DNA from: Acidobacteriota bacterium
Lineage (GTDB): Bacteria; Acidobacteriota; Terriglobia; Bryobacterales; Bryobacteraceae
Reading direction: 5' to 3'
DNA: 64,000 nucleotides
NCBI GenBank assembly: GCA_016185425.1
Contig: JACPNQ010000001.1
Span: 1 to 64,000, forward strand
Positions 18,757 through 28,564 of this stretch are shown one piece after another (within the stretch, counting starts at the first letter, position 1; each line of letters opens with the position of its first letter). The notes under the pieces are model-generated. The model made no database searches. It saw only the letters and a program-made list of their open reading frames with translations, and was not told the DNA's origin. The position numbers were made by a program, and so were the translations under genes.

Positions 18757-19440
18757 ATGAAGATAGGCTGCTTCGGGCCACCAATACTGAGTGCGGCAAT
18801 GCGTTCGCGCGTCTTGACGGCGGGAGTTGCGTTGCTTGCTCTGAACGCCGCTGCTTTTGGAAGCAATTTCACATTTGATACCGATCCGCTCGACGGAACC
18901 AACGCTCGCAACAATCCTGGAAGGCAGGTGATCGGCGGTGAGCCCTTCATCGTATTTAACCCCGCTACGGATGTCTTCGTCTTCGATCCGGTCATTTTCG
19001 GCGGGGCGAATCAGTTGAATTTCGCCAACGGTCTGATCGGCGATATTCCATCCAACGTAAATGTCGTCGTCCTCCAGACTCTCGACAATGACGCCAACCC
19101 CATAACGCCATTTGCCGCCCCTAGCGCGGCGGATCTACTGGCCGGCAGAATCACGACGCATGGTCCGGGCGTCTTCATTTATTTCAACTCAAGCCTCAAC
19201 GTGGCGCGACTCGTCTTCTCCGACGACCTGGCTAGCAACCAGGCCGACTTGAAGATTCTTGCCCGAATGACAAACCTGAACGGCCAAACCGGGATTAACG
19301 CGCTTCCCAACTTTTCGACGGCCAACTTCGTCATTGCCGACTCAGAATCCGGCGTCCCCGAACCGTCAAGCTTTGCGATGTTGAGCGGGGGGATCGCCCT
19401 TTTGGGCCTCGGCTCCGCCTGGCGTCGCCGTCGACCCTAA
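18757..19440 (+). CDS. PEP-CTERM anchored secreted protein
   Basis: Product of 227 residues. An N-terminal signal peptide (RVLTAGVALLALNAAAFGSN) is followed by a beta-rich, Asn/Asp-rich body without a family I recognise. The C-terminus is a textbook PEP-CTERM sorting signal: VPEPSSFAMLSGG, a hydrophobic helix (IALLGLG) and a basic end (WRRRRP). Such proteins are cut and attached by an exosortase, often in exopolysaccharide-producing bacteria. No exosortase is in the window. The start may be 18757 (AAAGG upstream) or the inner ATG at 18799, directly before the signal peptide. Its neighbours are a BNR-repeat protein and a TonB receptor on the same strand. Confidence 0.85.
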   Translation: MKIGCFGPPILSAAMRSRVLTAGVALLALNAAAFGSNFTFDTDPLDGTNARNNPGRQVIGGEPFIVFNPATDVFVFDPVIFGGANQLNFANGLIGDIPSNVNVVVLQTLDNDANPITPFAAPSAADLLAGRITTHGPGVFIYFNSSLNVARLVFSDDLASNQADLKILARMTNLNGQTGINALPNFSTANFVIADSESGVPEPSSFAMLSGGIALLGLGSAWRRRRP

Positions 19441-19537
19441 CAGGGCTTGCAGGAACTGCGCCTCTTGGCCCGCGGACTGGCACAAACAGGTGACCAGTCC
19501 GCGTCGTTCAAGAAACAAGCCAGAAGAAAGACACCTA

Positions 19538-19658
19538 AATGTCGCCACGCAATTTTGCCGTGATCTGCTTTCTGCCGCTCACACTCCCGATTCTGGTCCT
19601 CGCCGTCCAGGCCCCGGAACAGGTCGTCCTACGCGATCTCTGGTTCAGGTCGAAATAA
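19538..19658 (+). CDS. 39-residue leader-like peptide, possible receptor signal-peptide remnant
   Basis: A short frame (MSPRNFAVICFLPLTLPILV and on to LRDLWFRSK) that reads like a signal peptide followed by a dozen residues. Its stop overlaps the start of the BNR gene (TAATG at 19656-19660), so translation could be coupled. The DNA around its start, from about 19510, resembles the DNA around the start of Oar-like receptor 3 (from about 21625): both read ACAAG, a purine-rich stretch, ACCT and ATG, and both peptides open M-P/S-R-x-F-x-x-IC. It may be a fragment left by duplication of that receptor's 5' end. Expression is unproven. Confidence 0.35.
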
Positions 19659-21544
19659 TGCGCATGCGTACTCTTTGTTTCTTCCTGCTCTTCGCGTGTG
19701 GCCTGGCAACCGCCGACACTCTTTTGATCAAGAGCATCGACGCTGGCCGAACATGGAAGGATATCGATCCGGGACCACCGGACCAAGTGCTCGAGTGGCT
19801 TAAATTAGATCCGCGCACATCCACCATTTATGCATTGGCCCAGACGTACTTGGGAGGTGCAGGGCATTTGTTGGTCTCCGCCGATGGCGGCCTGACATGG
19901 CAAAACCGGCAGACGTTCTCGGCCCCGGGCGCCGGGGGCATGTTAGCCGCGGGACCGGCAAGCACAGGTACGCTTTACCTCGCCTACGAATCTTATGCGG
20001 ATTCTCGACACGTAGTCGTCATGGCCAAGGTCATGAATGGCGGCGAGACCATCGAGCAGTACAAGGCCGAGGGACTGACATTCGACGGGCCGCTACCGGA
20101 CCAAGCGTCGGGCTCGTTTTTGGTTGACGTTGTTGCGGGTCCCGCTGGGGAATCGAGGCTCTATGCGTTGACTACCAACGATGCCAGCGACGACATCTAT
20201 GCCTACTTCAAAGCTCTTTGGACGAGTGTGGATGGTGGACGGAACTGGAGGCGGCTGGAACCTCCTGTGAAGGCGAATTGTGGTTACCCCAGACTATGGG
20301 CTGGACCCTCTGATTCGTCGGTGTACTTCGCTTGCGGAAGCACCGAAGCTCTCGGAGGTGGATTCTTCGAGAGCACAGACGGCGGGGAGTCATGGACGCG
20401 AATACCAAGTCCCAACGGACAGCGGATCTGGAGTCTCGCGATAGGCGTGGCTGACCCGGGGACCCTGTACACCATTGTCGACAGCAGCCTCTGGAAGTCC
20501 ACCGGCGGGGCGCGAACCTGGCGGCGTGTTGGAAACCTTCCGGTTGCGGCTGGCAGCCTGCAATTGCATCCGGCGAAACCTTCGGTCCTACTTGCATCGA
20601 CGCCCACCGCCTTGCTGAAAAGTGACGACGGTGGGGAGACGTGGATGACACTGCTGTCCTTTGCGGGCCGCTACGGGGCGTTTTACGCGGAAATCGACCC
20701 CCGCCTACCCGACACGTATTACGGCCGGAGCTGGCTGAGACAGGAGCTTCGGCTGAATGACCGGCAAACCTTTGCGCGAAACATGCTCGGAGAAAGGCTA
20801 CTCGCGCCAGGCAGTTTCGTGTCGATATACGGCCAGGATCTCGCGAATGAAACGCAGGTGGCGGGAGCCGGGCCGCTTCCTGTCAGCCTCGCGGGAGCCA
20901 CGGTTTCCTTCAACGGCCAACCCGCGCCGCTGCTGTTCGTCTCACCCGGTCAGATCAACGCTCAGGTACCCTTTGGGCTTGCTCCCGAAACAGAGTTCTT
21001 CCCGCCGACGACCAGCGTGACGATGGAGGTCCGGCGGGCCGATGGAAGCGTGGACCGGCAAACGGTCGGTATTTCGCATAGCGCTGTCTATATTTTGAGG
21101 GAGAATCCGACACGCCAGGCAGCTCCGTTGTTGTTTCACACCTCCGATCTCCGCCGGGTGGGCGCGGACGAACCGGTGCGCCGGGGAGAAGGAATCACGT
21201 TGTTTGCCCTGGGGATGGGCGATCTGGAACCCTCGATACCCGCGGGTGTCTTACCGCCTACACCTCCGCCGCAACTGCCAAACCCTCCCTGTGTACTGTT
21301 TTCTCTGCCCCCCTTAGCGGCGAATGGGCCTATATCTCATACGGCGACACCCTCTCTTGCGGCGGGCGCCGCGCCCGGCCTAATAGGCGTTTACCGGGTG
21401 AACTTAGCGGTGCCGGCCTCGCTTATTCCAGGCTCCTACACCGTGTCGTTGACCGACCGCCGCGTTAACAACGCCTCTGGGAGAGAGTGCAGGACGGGGT
21501 ACCAGGGTCCCACCCTTGATTCCTTTGCACTCCAGGTGCAGTGA
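19658..21544 (+). CDS. Secreted BNR-repeat protein with Solibacter-type C-terminal domain
   Basis: Product of 628 residues from the ATG at 19658, directly before the signal peptide (MRMRTLCFFLLFACGLATA); upstream in-frame codons are not needed. Residues about 20-380 hold repeated BNR/Asp-box motifs (SADGGLTWQ, SVDGGRNWR, STDGGESWT, STGGARTWR, SDDGGETWM), as in sialidase- or VPS10-like beta-propellers. The C-terminal 240 residues match the beta-rich domain known from Solibacter proteins (TIGR03437-like): LAPGSFVSIYGQDL, AGATVSFNGQPAPLLFVSP, GQINAQVPF. Probably an extracellular binding protein; catalytic activity is not indicated. Same strand as the PEP-CTERM gene before and the receptor after. 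Confidence 0.85.
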   Translation: MRMRTLCFFLLFACGLATADTLLIKSIDAGRTWKDIDPGPPDQVLEWLKLDPRTSTIYALAQTYLGGAGHLLVSADGGLTWQNRQTFSAPGAGGMLAAGPASTGTLYLAYESYADSRHVVVMAKVMNGGETIEQYKAEGLTFDGPLPDQASGSFLVDVVAGPAGESRLYALTTNDASDDIYAYFKALWTSVDGGRNWRRLEPPVKANCGYPRLWAGPSDSSVYFACGSTEALGGGFFESTDGGESWTRIPSPNGQRIWSLAIGVADPGTLYTIVDSSLWKSTGGARTWRRVGNLPVAAGSLQLHPAKPSVLLASTPTALLKSDDGGETWMTLLSFAGRYGAFYAEIDPRLPDTYYGRSWLRQELRLNDRQTFARNMLGERLLAPGSFVSIYGQDLANETQVAGAGPLPVSLAGATVSFNGQPAPLLFVSPGQINAQVPFGLAPETEFFPPTTSVTMEVRRADGSVDRQTVGISHSAVYILRENPTRQAAPLLFHTSDLRRVGADEPVRRGEGITLFALGMGDLEPSIPAGVLPPTPPPQLPNPPCVLFSLPPLAANGPISHTATPSLAAGAAPGLIGVYRVNLAVPASLIPGSYTVSLTDRRVNNASGRECRTGYQGPTLDSFALQVQ

Positions 21545-21656
21545 ACGTATGCGAACACTGTCCGCTCCCTATTTGATCTTCAACGCAACTGGAAGGCGAT
21601 TAGACAACGCTCCAGTCCGCGTCATGCAAAAAACAAGTCGAAAGAGAAATACCTAT

Positions 21657-24600
21657 ATGCCGTCACGAAGATTCGTTCCGATCTGTCTTCCGATGTTTTT
21701 AGTTTTTACTTCTGCCCTCTTCGGGCAGTCGTTTAGTGGCAGGATCGCCGGTTTGGTGACCGACTCCAGCGGCGGTGTGATACCCCAAGCCTCGGTGTCC
21801 GTGGCGAACGAAGGCACGGGAGCGCTACGCCGGTTGATGTCCGATGCAAGCGGGATTTACGCCGCCGCGGAGTTGCCGGTGGGCTACTATACCGTGCGCT
21901 TCGAGGCCGCCGGTTTTAGCACGCTGGAGCGGCAGCGAGTCAAGGTCGATGTGGGCGGCGGAACTCGTCTCGATGTTACGCTCTCCGTCCAGGCAGTGGA
22001 CCAATCCGTCGAAGCCAAAGCTGTCGTTCCCGTCCTGCAGCAGGATTCCAGCGGCCTGGCCGAGGTCGTCGATACTCGCCAGGTGCAAGAGCTGCCGCTG
22101 AACGGCCGCGACTTCCGGAAATTGGCATTCCTGGTGCCGGGCGTAGCTCCGCGGTCTCCCCGCGGCTCGCTTGGGTCCTTCACAGTGAATGGCCAGCGCG
22201 AGAAATCGAACATTTTCCTGATCGACGGTGTCGATAACAACGATTCGTTCCGCAATCAGCCTTCCTTCAACCAGGGTGGGGTTGTCGGCGCGCAGGCAAC
22301 GCTCTTCCCAGTTGATGCGTTAGCCGAATTCAGTGTGCAGAGCCAGGGATCGGCGGAGTATGGCCGAAGCGCCGGAGCTGTGATGAACGCCGTCATCAAA
22401 TCCGGAGGCAACGAACCGCACGGAACCCTCTACGAATTCCTTCGCCACGACAAATTGAACGCAAGGAATTTCTTCGAAACCCTTCCAGGCGCGAAGAAGG
22501 GCTCGTTCAAGAACAGTAACTTCGGTGGAACCCTCGGCGGTCCGATCGTTCGCAACCGCACATTCTTCTTCGCCGGCTACGAAGGGGAGCGCGGACGGCC
22601 CAGTTCGTCGCTTGCCACAACGGTGCCTGGTGCGGCAGATATCGCATCGGCGCGGGCGGCGAACGCCGCCGCGGGTCGTTCGGAGAATCCGCTCGGCGCG
22701 GCAATCCTAGGTCTTTTTCCGCGAGAAAACATTCCCGGCGCCAAGGCCAATTACGCGTTCAACGTCCCCAATATCATTGACAGCGACAACTTCCTGGTGA
22801 AGATCGACCATCGCTTCAATGACCGTTTCCACTTGAGTGGCCGCTACGTCTTCGGCGAAGGCAACCAGACCTTTCCGTTGAATTCCGGTCAAGGCTCGCA
22901 GCTCCCGCCTTTCCAGACTGTGGTTCCCACGCGCGTGCAGTTGGCGGGATTGAATGCCACGCAGTTGCTGACTCCTCGCCTGATAAATGATGTCCGCGTA
23001 AGCTTCAATCGATTTGCCCAAGTCTTCTCGTCTCTGGATTCCGCTTTCGACCCGGCCAGTATCGGCCTGATCACCGGAGCCAGGGGTGGTCTGCCGACCA
23101 TCGTCGTCGGCGGGTTCGAGAGTCTCGGCGCGCCCACGAATGTGCCGCGCGGACGCGTCAGCCAGGCCTATCAGGTTGTGGATGCCCTGGTCTGGGCACA
23201 AGGCGCCCATACCTTCAAGACGGGAGTCGACTTTCGCCGGCCGCTGGTCCGTTCCTTCAACGATCAGTTCTCGCGCGGGCGTCTGAGCTTTAACAACCTG
23301 TCCGAACTGCTGGCCGGAGTCGCCGCGCCCAGCGGTACGACCATCGCCCGCGGCGCAACTCGTCGCGATACGTACTCGAACAATCTCGGCGTGTTTTTCC
23401 TGGATGACTGGAAAGTGAATAGCCGGCTTACTCTGAACCTCGGACTTCGATATGAGTACACCGGCCCGCTGTCGGAGAAATCCAATCTTATTTCGAACTT
23501 CATTCCCGGCCAGGGCCTGGTGCGCGTCGGACAGGGACTGGACACCCTTTACGGCCGCGACAAGAACAACTTCGCCCCGCGCATCGGCTTCGCCTTCGAC
23601 CCGCTGAACACGGGGAGAACCGTGATCCGCGGCGCCTATGGCGTCTACTACGACTCGCCCTCGCAGGATTTCTTCCTGGCGCAGAGCTTCCCCAATGGAA
23701 ACGTCGGGACGAACCCCGTACCGGGACAGGGAACCTTCACGGTTAACTTCACGGGTCCGGTGCCGTTCGGCCCGGGAGTCGACATCTTCGGCGGCGCCAA
23801 CGCGCCGGTACCGCCATTTACCGCCTTTGGGGTGGACCCGCACATGCGCACACCGTACGCGCAGAGCTACAACTTCAACGTCCAGCAAACGATCGCCGCA
23901 GGCACGGTCGTACAGGTTGGTTACATCGGGTCGAAGGGCACAAAGTTGTACCGCCCCCGCAATATCAATCAGGCGGCTCCCGGTCCGGCCGAAGGACTCC
24001 AACAGCGCCGGCCTTTCAATGCCGCATACCCGCAGTTCGCCGGCATTTATGAGTTGGAGGCCTCCGCCAACTCCAACTACAACGCTCTGCAAACGGTCCT
24101 GCGACGGCGCTTCTCCAGGAGGCTGACACTGTTCGGATCTTACGTCTGGTCGCATTCCATTGACGATGCATCCAACGGAATCTGCTCCTGCACGGCAGGA
24201 GTATCGCTACCGCAAGACAGCTTCAATACGCGAGCCGAAAAGGCGTCGTCGAGCTTCGATCAGCGCCAGCGCTTCACTTTCAACTTCGTCTACGATCTGG
24301 AGTTCCTTTCTCACGCACTGAACAAATGGCCGAAGCGCCTGACCGCGGGCTGGCAACTAAACGGCATCTATACGCTGGCAAGCGGTGCTCCGATAACCCC
24401 CTTCTGGAACGGTACGGCCCCTAGTGGAAGCGGCGAATCGAGCAACGACCGGCCGAATGTCGTCGGCAACCCGAACGATGGCCCCAAGCGCCGCGATGCC
24501 TGGTTTAACACCGCGGCTTTCGCCCCTGCGCCGAAAGGGACGTTTGGCAATGCCGGGCGTAATACCGTGATTGGACCGCGGACAAATACCGCCGACTTTT

Positions 24601-24818
24601 CGCTGTTGAAATCGACGCGGATTGCCGAGCGTACGAGCCTGCAGTTCCGCGCGGAATTCTTCAATCTGTTCAATCACCCGAATTTCACGGTGCCGAACGT
24701 GACGGTGAACAGTCCCGCCTTCGGCTCCATCGCGAGTACCGTGGATGTCGCAAACGGGAATCCGCTTGGCGACGGCGGGCCTCGCCTCGTTCAGTTCGCG
24801 CTGAAGTTGATGTTTTGA
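21657..24818 (+). CDS. Oar-like TonB-dependent receptor 3
   Basis: Product of 1053 residues from the ATG at 21657, which starts the signal peptide (MPSRRFVPICLPMFLVFTSA, cleavage near LFGQ); earlier in-frame Met codons lie in the leader. Domains: carboxypeptidase-regulatory sandwich (about 25-105, GRIAGLVTDSSGGVIPQASV), plug with LPLNGRDFRKLAFLVPG and FLIDGVDNNDSFRN (about 140-200), then a barrel ending VQFALKLMF. It lies 112 bases after the BNR gene and 67 bases before the propeller-cytochrome gene, so the four plus-strand genes from 18757 may work on the same extracellular material. It is one of three full-length paralogues in the window. Confidence 0.9.
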   Translation: MPSRRFVPICLPMFLVFTSALFGQSFSGRIAGLVTDSSGGVIPQASVSVANEGTGALRRLMSDASGIYAAAELPVGYYTVRFEAAGFSTLERQRVKVDVGGGTRLDVTLSVQAVDQSVEAKAVVPVLQQDSSGLAEVVDTRQVQELPLNGRDFRKLAFLVPGVAPRSPRGSLGSFTVNGQREKSNIFLIDGVDNNDSFRNQPSFNQGGVVGAQATLFPVDALAEFSVQSQGSAEYGRSAGAVMNAVIKSGGNEPHGTLYEFLRHDKLNARNFFETLPGAKKGSFKNSNFGGTLGGPIVRNRTFFFAGYEGERGRPSSSLATTVPGAADIASARAANAAAGRSENPLGAAILGLFPRENIPGAKANYAFNVPNIIDSDNFLVKIDHRFNDRFHLSGRYVFGEGNQTFPLNSGQGSQLPPFQTVVPTRVQLAGLNATQLLTPRLINDVRVSFNRFAQVFSSLDSAFDPASIGLITGARGGLPTIVVGGFESLGAPTNVPRGRVSQAYQVVDALVWAQGAHTFKTGVDFRRPLVRSFNDQFSRGRLSFNNLSELLAGVAAPSGTTIARGATRRDTYSNNLGVFFLDDWKVNSRLTLNLGLRYEYTGPLSEKSNLISNFIPGQGLVRVGQGLDTLYGRDKNNFAPRIGFAFDPLNTGRTVIRGAYGVYYDSPSQDFFLAQSFPNGNVGTNPVPGQGTFTVNFTGPVPFGPGVDIFGGANAPVPPFTAFGVDPHMRTPYAQSYNFNVQQTIAAGTVVQVGYIGSKGTKLYRPRNINQAAPGPAEGLQQRRPFNAAYPQFAGIYELEASANSNYNALQTVLRRRFSRRLTLFGSYVWSHSIDDASNGICSCTAGVSLPQDSFNTRAEKASSSFDQRQRFTFNFVYDLEFLSHALNKWPKRLTAGWQLNGIYTLASGAPITPFWNGTAPSGSGESSNDRPNVVGNPNDGPKRRDAWFNTAAFAPAPKGTFGNAGRNTVIGPRTNTADFSLLKSTRIAERTSLQFRAEFFNLFNHPNFTVPNVTVNSPAFGSIASTVDVANGNPLGDGGPRLVQFALKLMF

Positions 24819-24885
24819 AATGTGCATCGGACGGCACAGCGTGACCGTCCGGCGATAGCTTCGAGTCTTATCAAGGAGAGAGATC

Positions 24886-27720
24886 ATGAAACAACATCGG
24901 CCACCTATCAGAGGCAGGGGCCAAATGCGTCGCGCAATCTTGATGGGTTTGCTACTAACCTATGCAAGCCACGTCTTTGCGGACCCCAATCCATACAGCC
25001 AGAACTTTACGATGTTTGAGAGCGGCCAGGTAAGGCCGCTCGCGATAACGTCCGACAAGAAATACCTGCTGGCCGTGAACACACCCGATGCGAAATTGGA
25101 AATCTTCAAGATCGCGAACGGCGGCGGCCTTGAGCATCGAGTCTCGGTCCCCGTTGGGCTGGAACCGGTCTCCGTAGCGATTCGAAATGACCAGGAAGCC
25201 TGGGTGGTCAATCACCTGTCGGACAGTGTCAGCATTATCGAGCTGAATGACAGGAGTTCCCATATCAAGGCTACGCTGCATGTTGGCGATGAACCTCGTG
25301 ATATTGTCTTTGCCGGCAAGAGCAGGAATCGCGCTTTTGTTACAACCGCCCATCGGGGCCAAAATTCCCCGATAGATCCGAAACTGTCGACTCCCGGCGT
25401 CGGACGCGCCGACGTGTGGGTATTCGATGCCAACCAGTGTTGTAATGGTTCATCGCTAGGCGGGGAACCGCTTAACATCCTGAGCTTTTTCGCGGATACG
25501 CCGCGTGCCCTGGCAGTCACGCCGGACGGCTCCAAAGTCTACGCCGCATCGTACAACAGCGGCAACCGAACGGCCTCAACCTTTGTCGGCACGTTCCCCG
25601 CCATCGGAAATCCACTGCCGCCTGTTCAGATTTTCCCGTTCTTTCCGGCGCCACTCAACGTCAACGCATTCGGTGAGCCACAACCCCTCACCGGTGTGAT
25701 CGTCAAATTCGATGGGACCAACTGGAAGGATGAGAATGGACTGAATCGCGACGCCGAAATGACCTTCACCCTTCCGGACAGGGACGTTTTCGCGATCGAC
25801 GCCAACGCCAATCCTCCACGGGCCATTACCGGTCCGGCCGGTGTCTACTCGGGTGTCGGGACCACGCTTTTTAACATGATCGTCAACCCGGCCAACGGAA
25901 AAGTGTATGTCTCGAATCTGGAGTCAAACAACATGCAGCGGTTTGAGGGGGCGAATCACTTTGCCGGTTCCGCCGCCAAGCCCGATCCCTCCGTTCGCGG
26001 GAAGATCGCCTTCAGCCGGATTACCGTGCTCGACAGCGCCGGAAATGTGACGCCAAGGCATCTCAATAAACACATCAATTACGCCATCTGCTGTGAGCCG
26101 AATCCCATCGAGAACGCGACCAGCGTCGCTTTCCCCCTTGGCATGGAGATCACCTCGAATGGGCAAACCCTATATGTGGCCGCGGTCGGCAGCAGCGAGG
26201 TTGCCATCTACAATACCGCGCAGCTCGAAAACGACACGTTCGTTCCCAATACGGCCAATCAAATCTCCGTCAGCGGCGGCGGTCCCACTGGTCTGGCGCT
26301 GAATGAGGGCGCAAGCCGATTGTATGTGCTGACCCGCTTTGACAACTCCATTAAGATCATAAATACGCAGACCAAATCTGAGATTGGTCAAGCGAAGATG
26401 TATAATCCGGAACCCGCGCGCATCGTCAACGGGCGCCGCTTCCTCTACGATGCCTCACTAGGTTCCACCCACGGAGATTCGGCATGTTTTAGTTGCCATC
26501 CTTTCGGCGACACGGACCACATCGCGTGGAACTTAGGCGATCCCGACAAACCCAACGTCGATGACCCGAATGTGAAACAGAACATTTCGTCCCGATTTGG
26601 CTTTGCTTCCATGAAAGGTATCTTTGCCACCCAGAGCTTACGCGGAATGGATAATATGGGGCCCATGCACTGGCGCGGTGACCGCACCGGTGGCTACGCC
26701 GAACCAAACGCCCAGCCCAATTCCGGCGCCTTCAACGAGGTCCTGGCGTTCAAAGCATTCAACGTCGCCTTCCCCGGGTTATTAGGGCGTCACGATCAGA
26801 TCCCCGAGGCGGACATGCAGTCTTTCACTGAGTTCATTTTAGAACTGATGTATCCGCCCAACCCGATCCGAAACCTCGACAACTCGCTAACGCCACTGCA
26901 ACAGGAAGGCTCCAATCTCTTCTTTGGCCGCCGTACCGTCTTCGATCCCTTTGGCCCTAACCTGAACTGCAATGCTTGCCACGAGATTAACCGCAATGCC
27001 AACGCTGGTCAAACTACGAAACCTGGGTTCTTCGGTTCAAACAGCCTGACGTCGGAGGTGACGGGACCCGTCACCCTGAAAAATCCGCATCTTCGCAATG
27101 CCTATCAGAAGGTCGGCAAATTCGGAATGGCCTTCTCGGCCGTCTTTTTGAACGGTCCCCGCTTCGGTGTACAGCAAGGCGAGCAGATTCGCGGCTACGG
27201 CTTCAACCACGACGGATCCGTTGACGCAATCTTTAACTTCCTCTTCGCGCCCAACTTCGGCACCGGAGAAGCGCAGGCAATCCTGCCTCCTCTCATCGGT
27301 GGCCCGGTCGACAATCCCGAGGGCATTAAGCTTGACGCCGCGGGTCTTCGCGAGCGCGACGCGTTGGAGGCGTTCGTCCTTGCGATGGATTCGAACTTCG
27401 CTCCGATCGTTGGGCAACAAGTGACTCTGACGAGTAATAATGCCGGTGCCGCCAATAGCCGGATCAATCTGCTACTGGCGCGTGCCGCCGCGGATGAGTG
27501 TGAAGTGATCGCCTTCAACGCAAACACGGCCGAGGGCTATTTGTTCAGGAACGGGCTCTTTTTGCGCGATACCGTGAGCAAACCTGCATTGACAGATACG
27601 CAACTTCGTGCGCTTGCCGGCGACGGCGCCGGCATCACCTACACCTGTGTCCCCAAGGGCAACGGCGTACGCTTGGCCCTCGATCGCGATCTCAACGGAG
27701 TCTTGAACGGCGATCAGTAG
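24886..27720 (+). CDS. Beta-propeller / di-heme cytochrome c protein
   Basis: Product of 944 residues with a signal peptide after a basic start (ILMGLLLTYASHVFA). Residues about 25-520 are a YncE/YVTN-type beta-propeller (PLAITSDKKYLLAVNTPDAK, ALAVTPDGSKVYAASYNSG, SNGQTLYVAAVGSSEVAIYN). The C-terminal 400 residues are cytochrome-c-peroxidase/MauG-like, with two heme c sites: CFSCHPFGD (about 536) and CNACHE (about 698). This points to a periplasmic or outer-membrane electron-transfer or oxidative enzyme. The ATG has a strong AAGGAGA site nine bases upstream. The C-terminal tail with the ALDRDLNGVLNGD motif recalls calcium-binding dockerin-like loops. The substrate is unknown. Confidence 0.85.
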   Translation: MKQHRPPIRGRGQMRRAILMGLLLTYASHVFADPNPYSQNFTMFESGQVRPLAITSDKKYLLAVNTPDAKLEIFKIANGGGLEHRVSVPVGLEPVSVAIRNDQEAWVVNHLSDSVSIIELNDRSSHIKATLHVGDEPRDIVFAGKSRNRAFVTTAHRGQNSPIDPKLSTPGVGRADVWVFDANQCCNGSSLGGEPLNILSFFADTPRALAVTPDGSKVYAASYNSGNRTASTFVGTFPAIGNPLPPVQIFPFFPAPLNVNAFGEPQPLTGVIVKFDGTNWKDENGLNRDAEMTFTLPDRDVFAIDANANPPRAITGPAGVYSGVGTTLFNMIVNPANGKVYVSNLESNNMQRFEGANHFAGSAAKPDPSVRGKIAFSRITVLDSAGNVTPRHLNKHINYAICCEPNPIENATSVAFPLGMEITSNGQTLYVAAVGSSEVAIYNTAQLENDTFVPNTANQISVSGGGPTGLALNEGASRLYVLTRFDNSIKIINTQTKSEIGQAKMYNPEPARIVNGRRFLYDASLGSTHGDSACFSCHPFGDTDHIAWNLGDPDKPNVDDPNVKQNISSRFGFASMKGIFATQSLRGMDNMGPMHWRGDRTGGYAEPNAQPNSGAFNEVLAFKAFNVAFPGLLGRHDQIPEADMQSFTEFILELMYPPNPIRNLDNSLTPLQQEGSNLFFGRRTVFDPFGPNLNCNACHEINRNANAGQTTKPGFFGSNSLTSEVTGPVTLKNPHLRNAYQKVGKFGMAFSAVFLNGPRFGVQQGEQIRGYGFNHDGSVDAIFNFLFAPNFGTGEAQAILPPLIGGPVDNPEGIKLDAAGLRERDALEAFVLAMDSNFAPIVGQQVTLTSNNAGAANSRINLLLARAAADECEVIAFNANTAEGYLFRNGLFLRDTVSKPALTDTQLRALAGDGAGITYTCVPKGNGVRLALDRDLNGVLNGDQ

Positions 27721-27832
27721 TCCAAGTTGGTGATTGGATTGCGCACGCGAAGTAGCATCGCCGTTGATGCTCTTCGCGTGCGCGCCCGAGTCGCGGCGCG
27801 GGCCGGAGTTACGCAGACCGAAGGAGACGAAT

Positions 27833-28232
27833 ATGCGAACAAATGGTGATGTCGTGAGGGATGTATACAACGCCTTTGCCCAGGGCGACGTAGCCGCATT
27901 ACTCGGGGCCCTGGACCCCAATATCCAAGTGGAGAGAAGCCGAGAACTTCCTTTATGCCGACGGCAATCCGTACATCGGCCCGCAGGCCGTGATCTTAGG
28001 CCTCTTTCGACGTATCGCATCCGACATCGAGAACATCGCCGCCGTACCGGAACACTTCGTCGAGGGCGGAGACGCCGTCGTTGTCGAAGGGCGATACCGT
28101 GGGAAAATGAAGGCCACCGGCAAGCTTGTTGACGCTCAATTCACGCATGTGTGGCGTCTGCGCGGTGGTAAGGTCGTCGAATTTCAACAGTACACCGACA
28201 CCAAACAGTGGGCGGATGCAGCCGAATCGTGA
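27833..28232 (+). pseudogene. Frameshifted SnoaL-like (NTF2-fold) protein
   Basis: From the ATG at 27833 (AAGGAGA upstream) the product begins MRTNGDVVRDVYNAFAQGDV and AALLGALDPNIQ, the start of a SnoaL/ketosteroid-isomerase-like protein of about 130 residues. The frame then breaks. One frame over, the family continues without loss: WREAENFLYADGNPYIGPQA, then VPEHFVEGGDAVVVEGRYRG and HVWRLRGGKVVEFQQYTDT to the stop at 28232. The span is 400 bases, one over a multiple of three, and an extra G just before the TGGAGAGAA stretch (about 27931) accounts for it. It may be real decay or a sequencing error; the near-perfect protein in two frames favours something very recent or artefactual. Confidence 0.8.
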
Positions 28233-28564
28233 CACAGAGACCGGCGGAATCCTCATTTGAAAGGAAGCGTCACACTGGTGAGGGTGATATTCCGAGACTG
28301 AAAAGTCGTTGAGAATCGCCCTTAAGCAAATTCAACCAGAGTTGGTCGGATTGCCTTCCTAACAGTACTTGCCATGCGCCCCAGCATGCATCAAGGCTCG
28401 CCAGATTCCAGTGACGTTTTAATAAGCTTCTCGAACAGGGGCTTCCATGCGCGCTCAAAGTCTGTACCCAACAATCGGACCAAGGCGAATACGGTCAAAG
28501 CAGGCATCTTACCGCGCGCAGCTCAGGCCGTCAGGGTTAGAATCCGGAGCGCCGCGCCGCGTCG
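28233..28564. other. Intergenic region between SnoaL-like remnant and lipoate-ligase-like gene
   Basis: About 330 bases between convergent genes. The only reading frame of note is a 38-codon minus-strand frame (28391-28507) starting MPALTVFALVRLLGTDFERA, with a Lys/Leu-rich amphipathic C-terminus. It could be a small gene or a fragment of one; nothing supports it beyond plausible composition. No clear terminator, repeat or RNA gene was seen. Confidence 0.4.
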
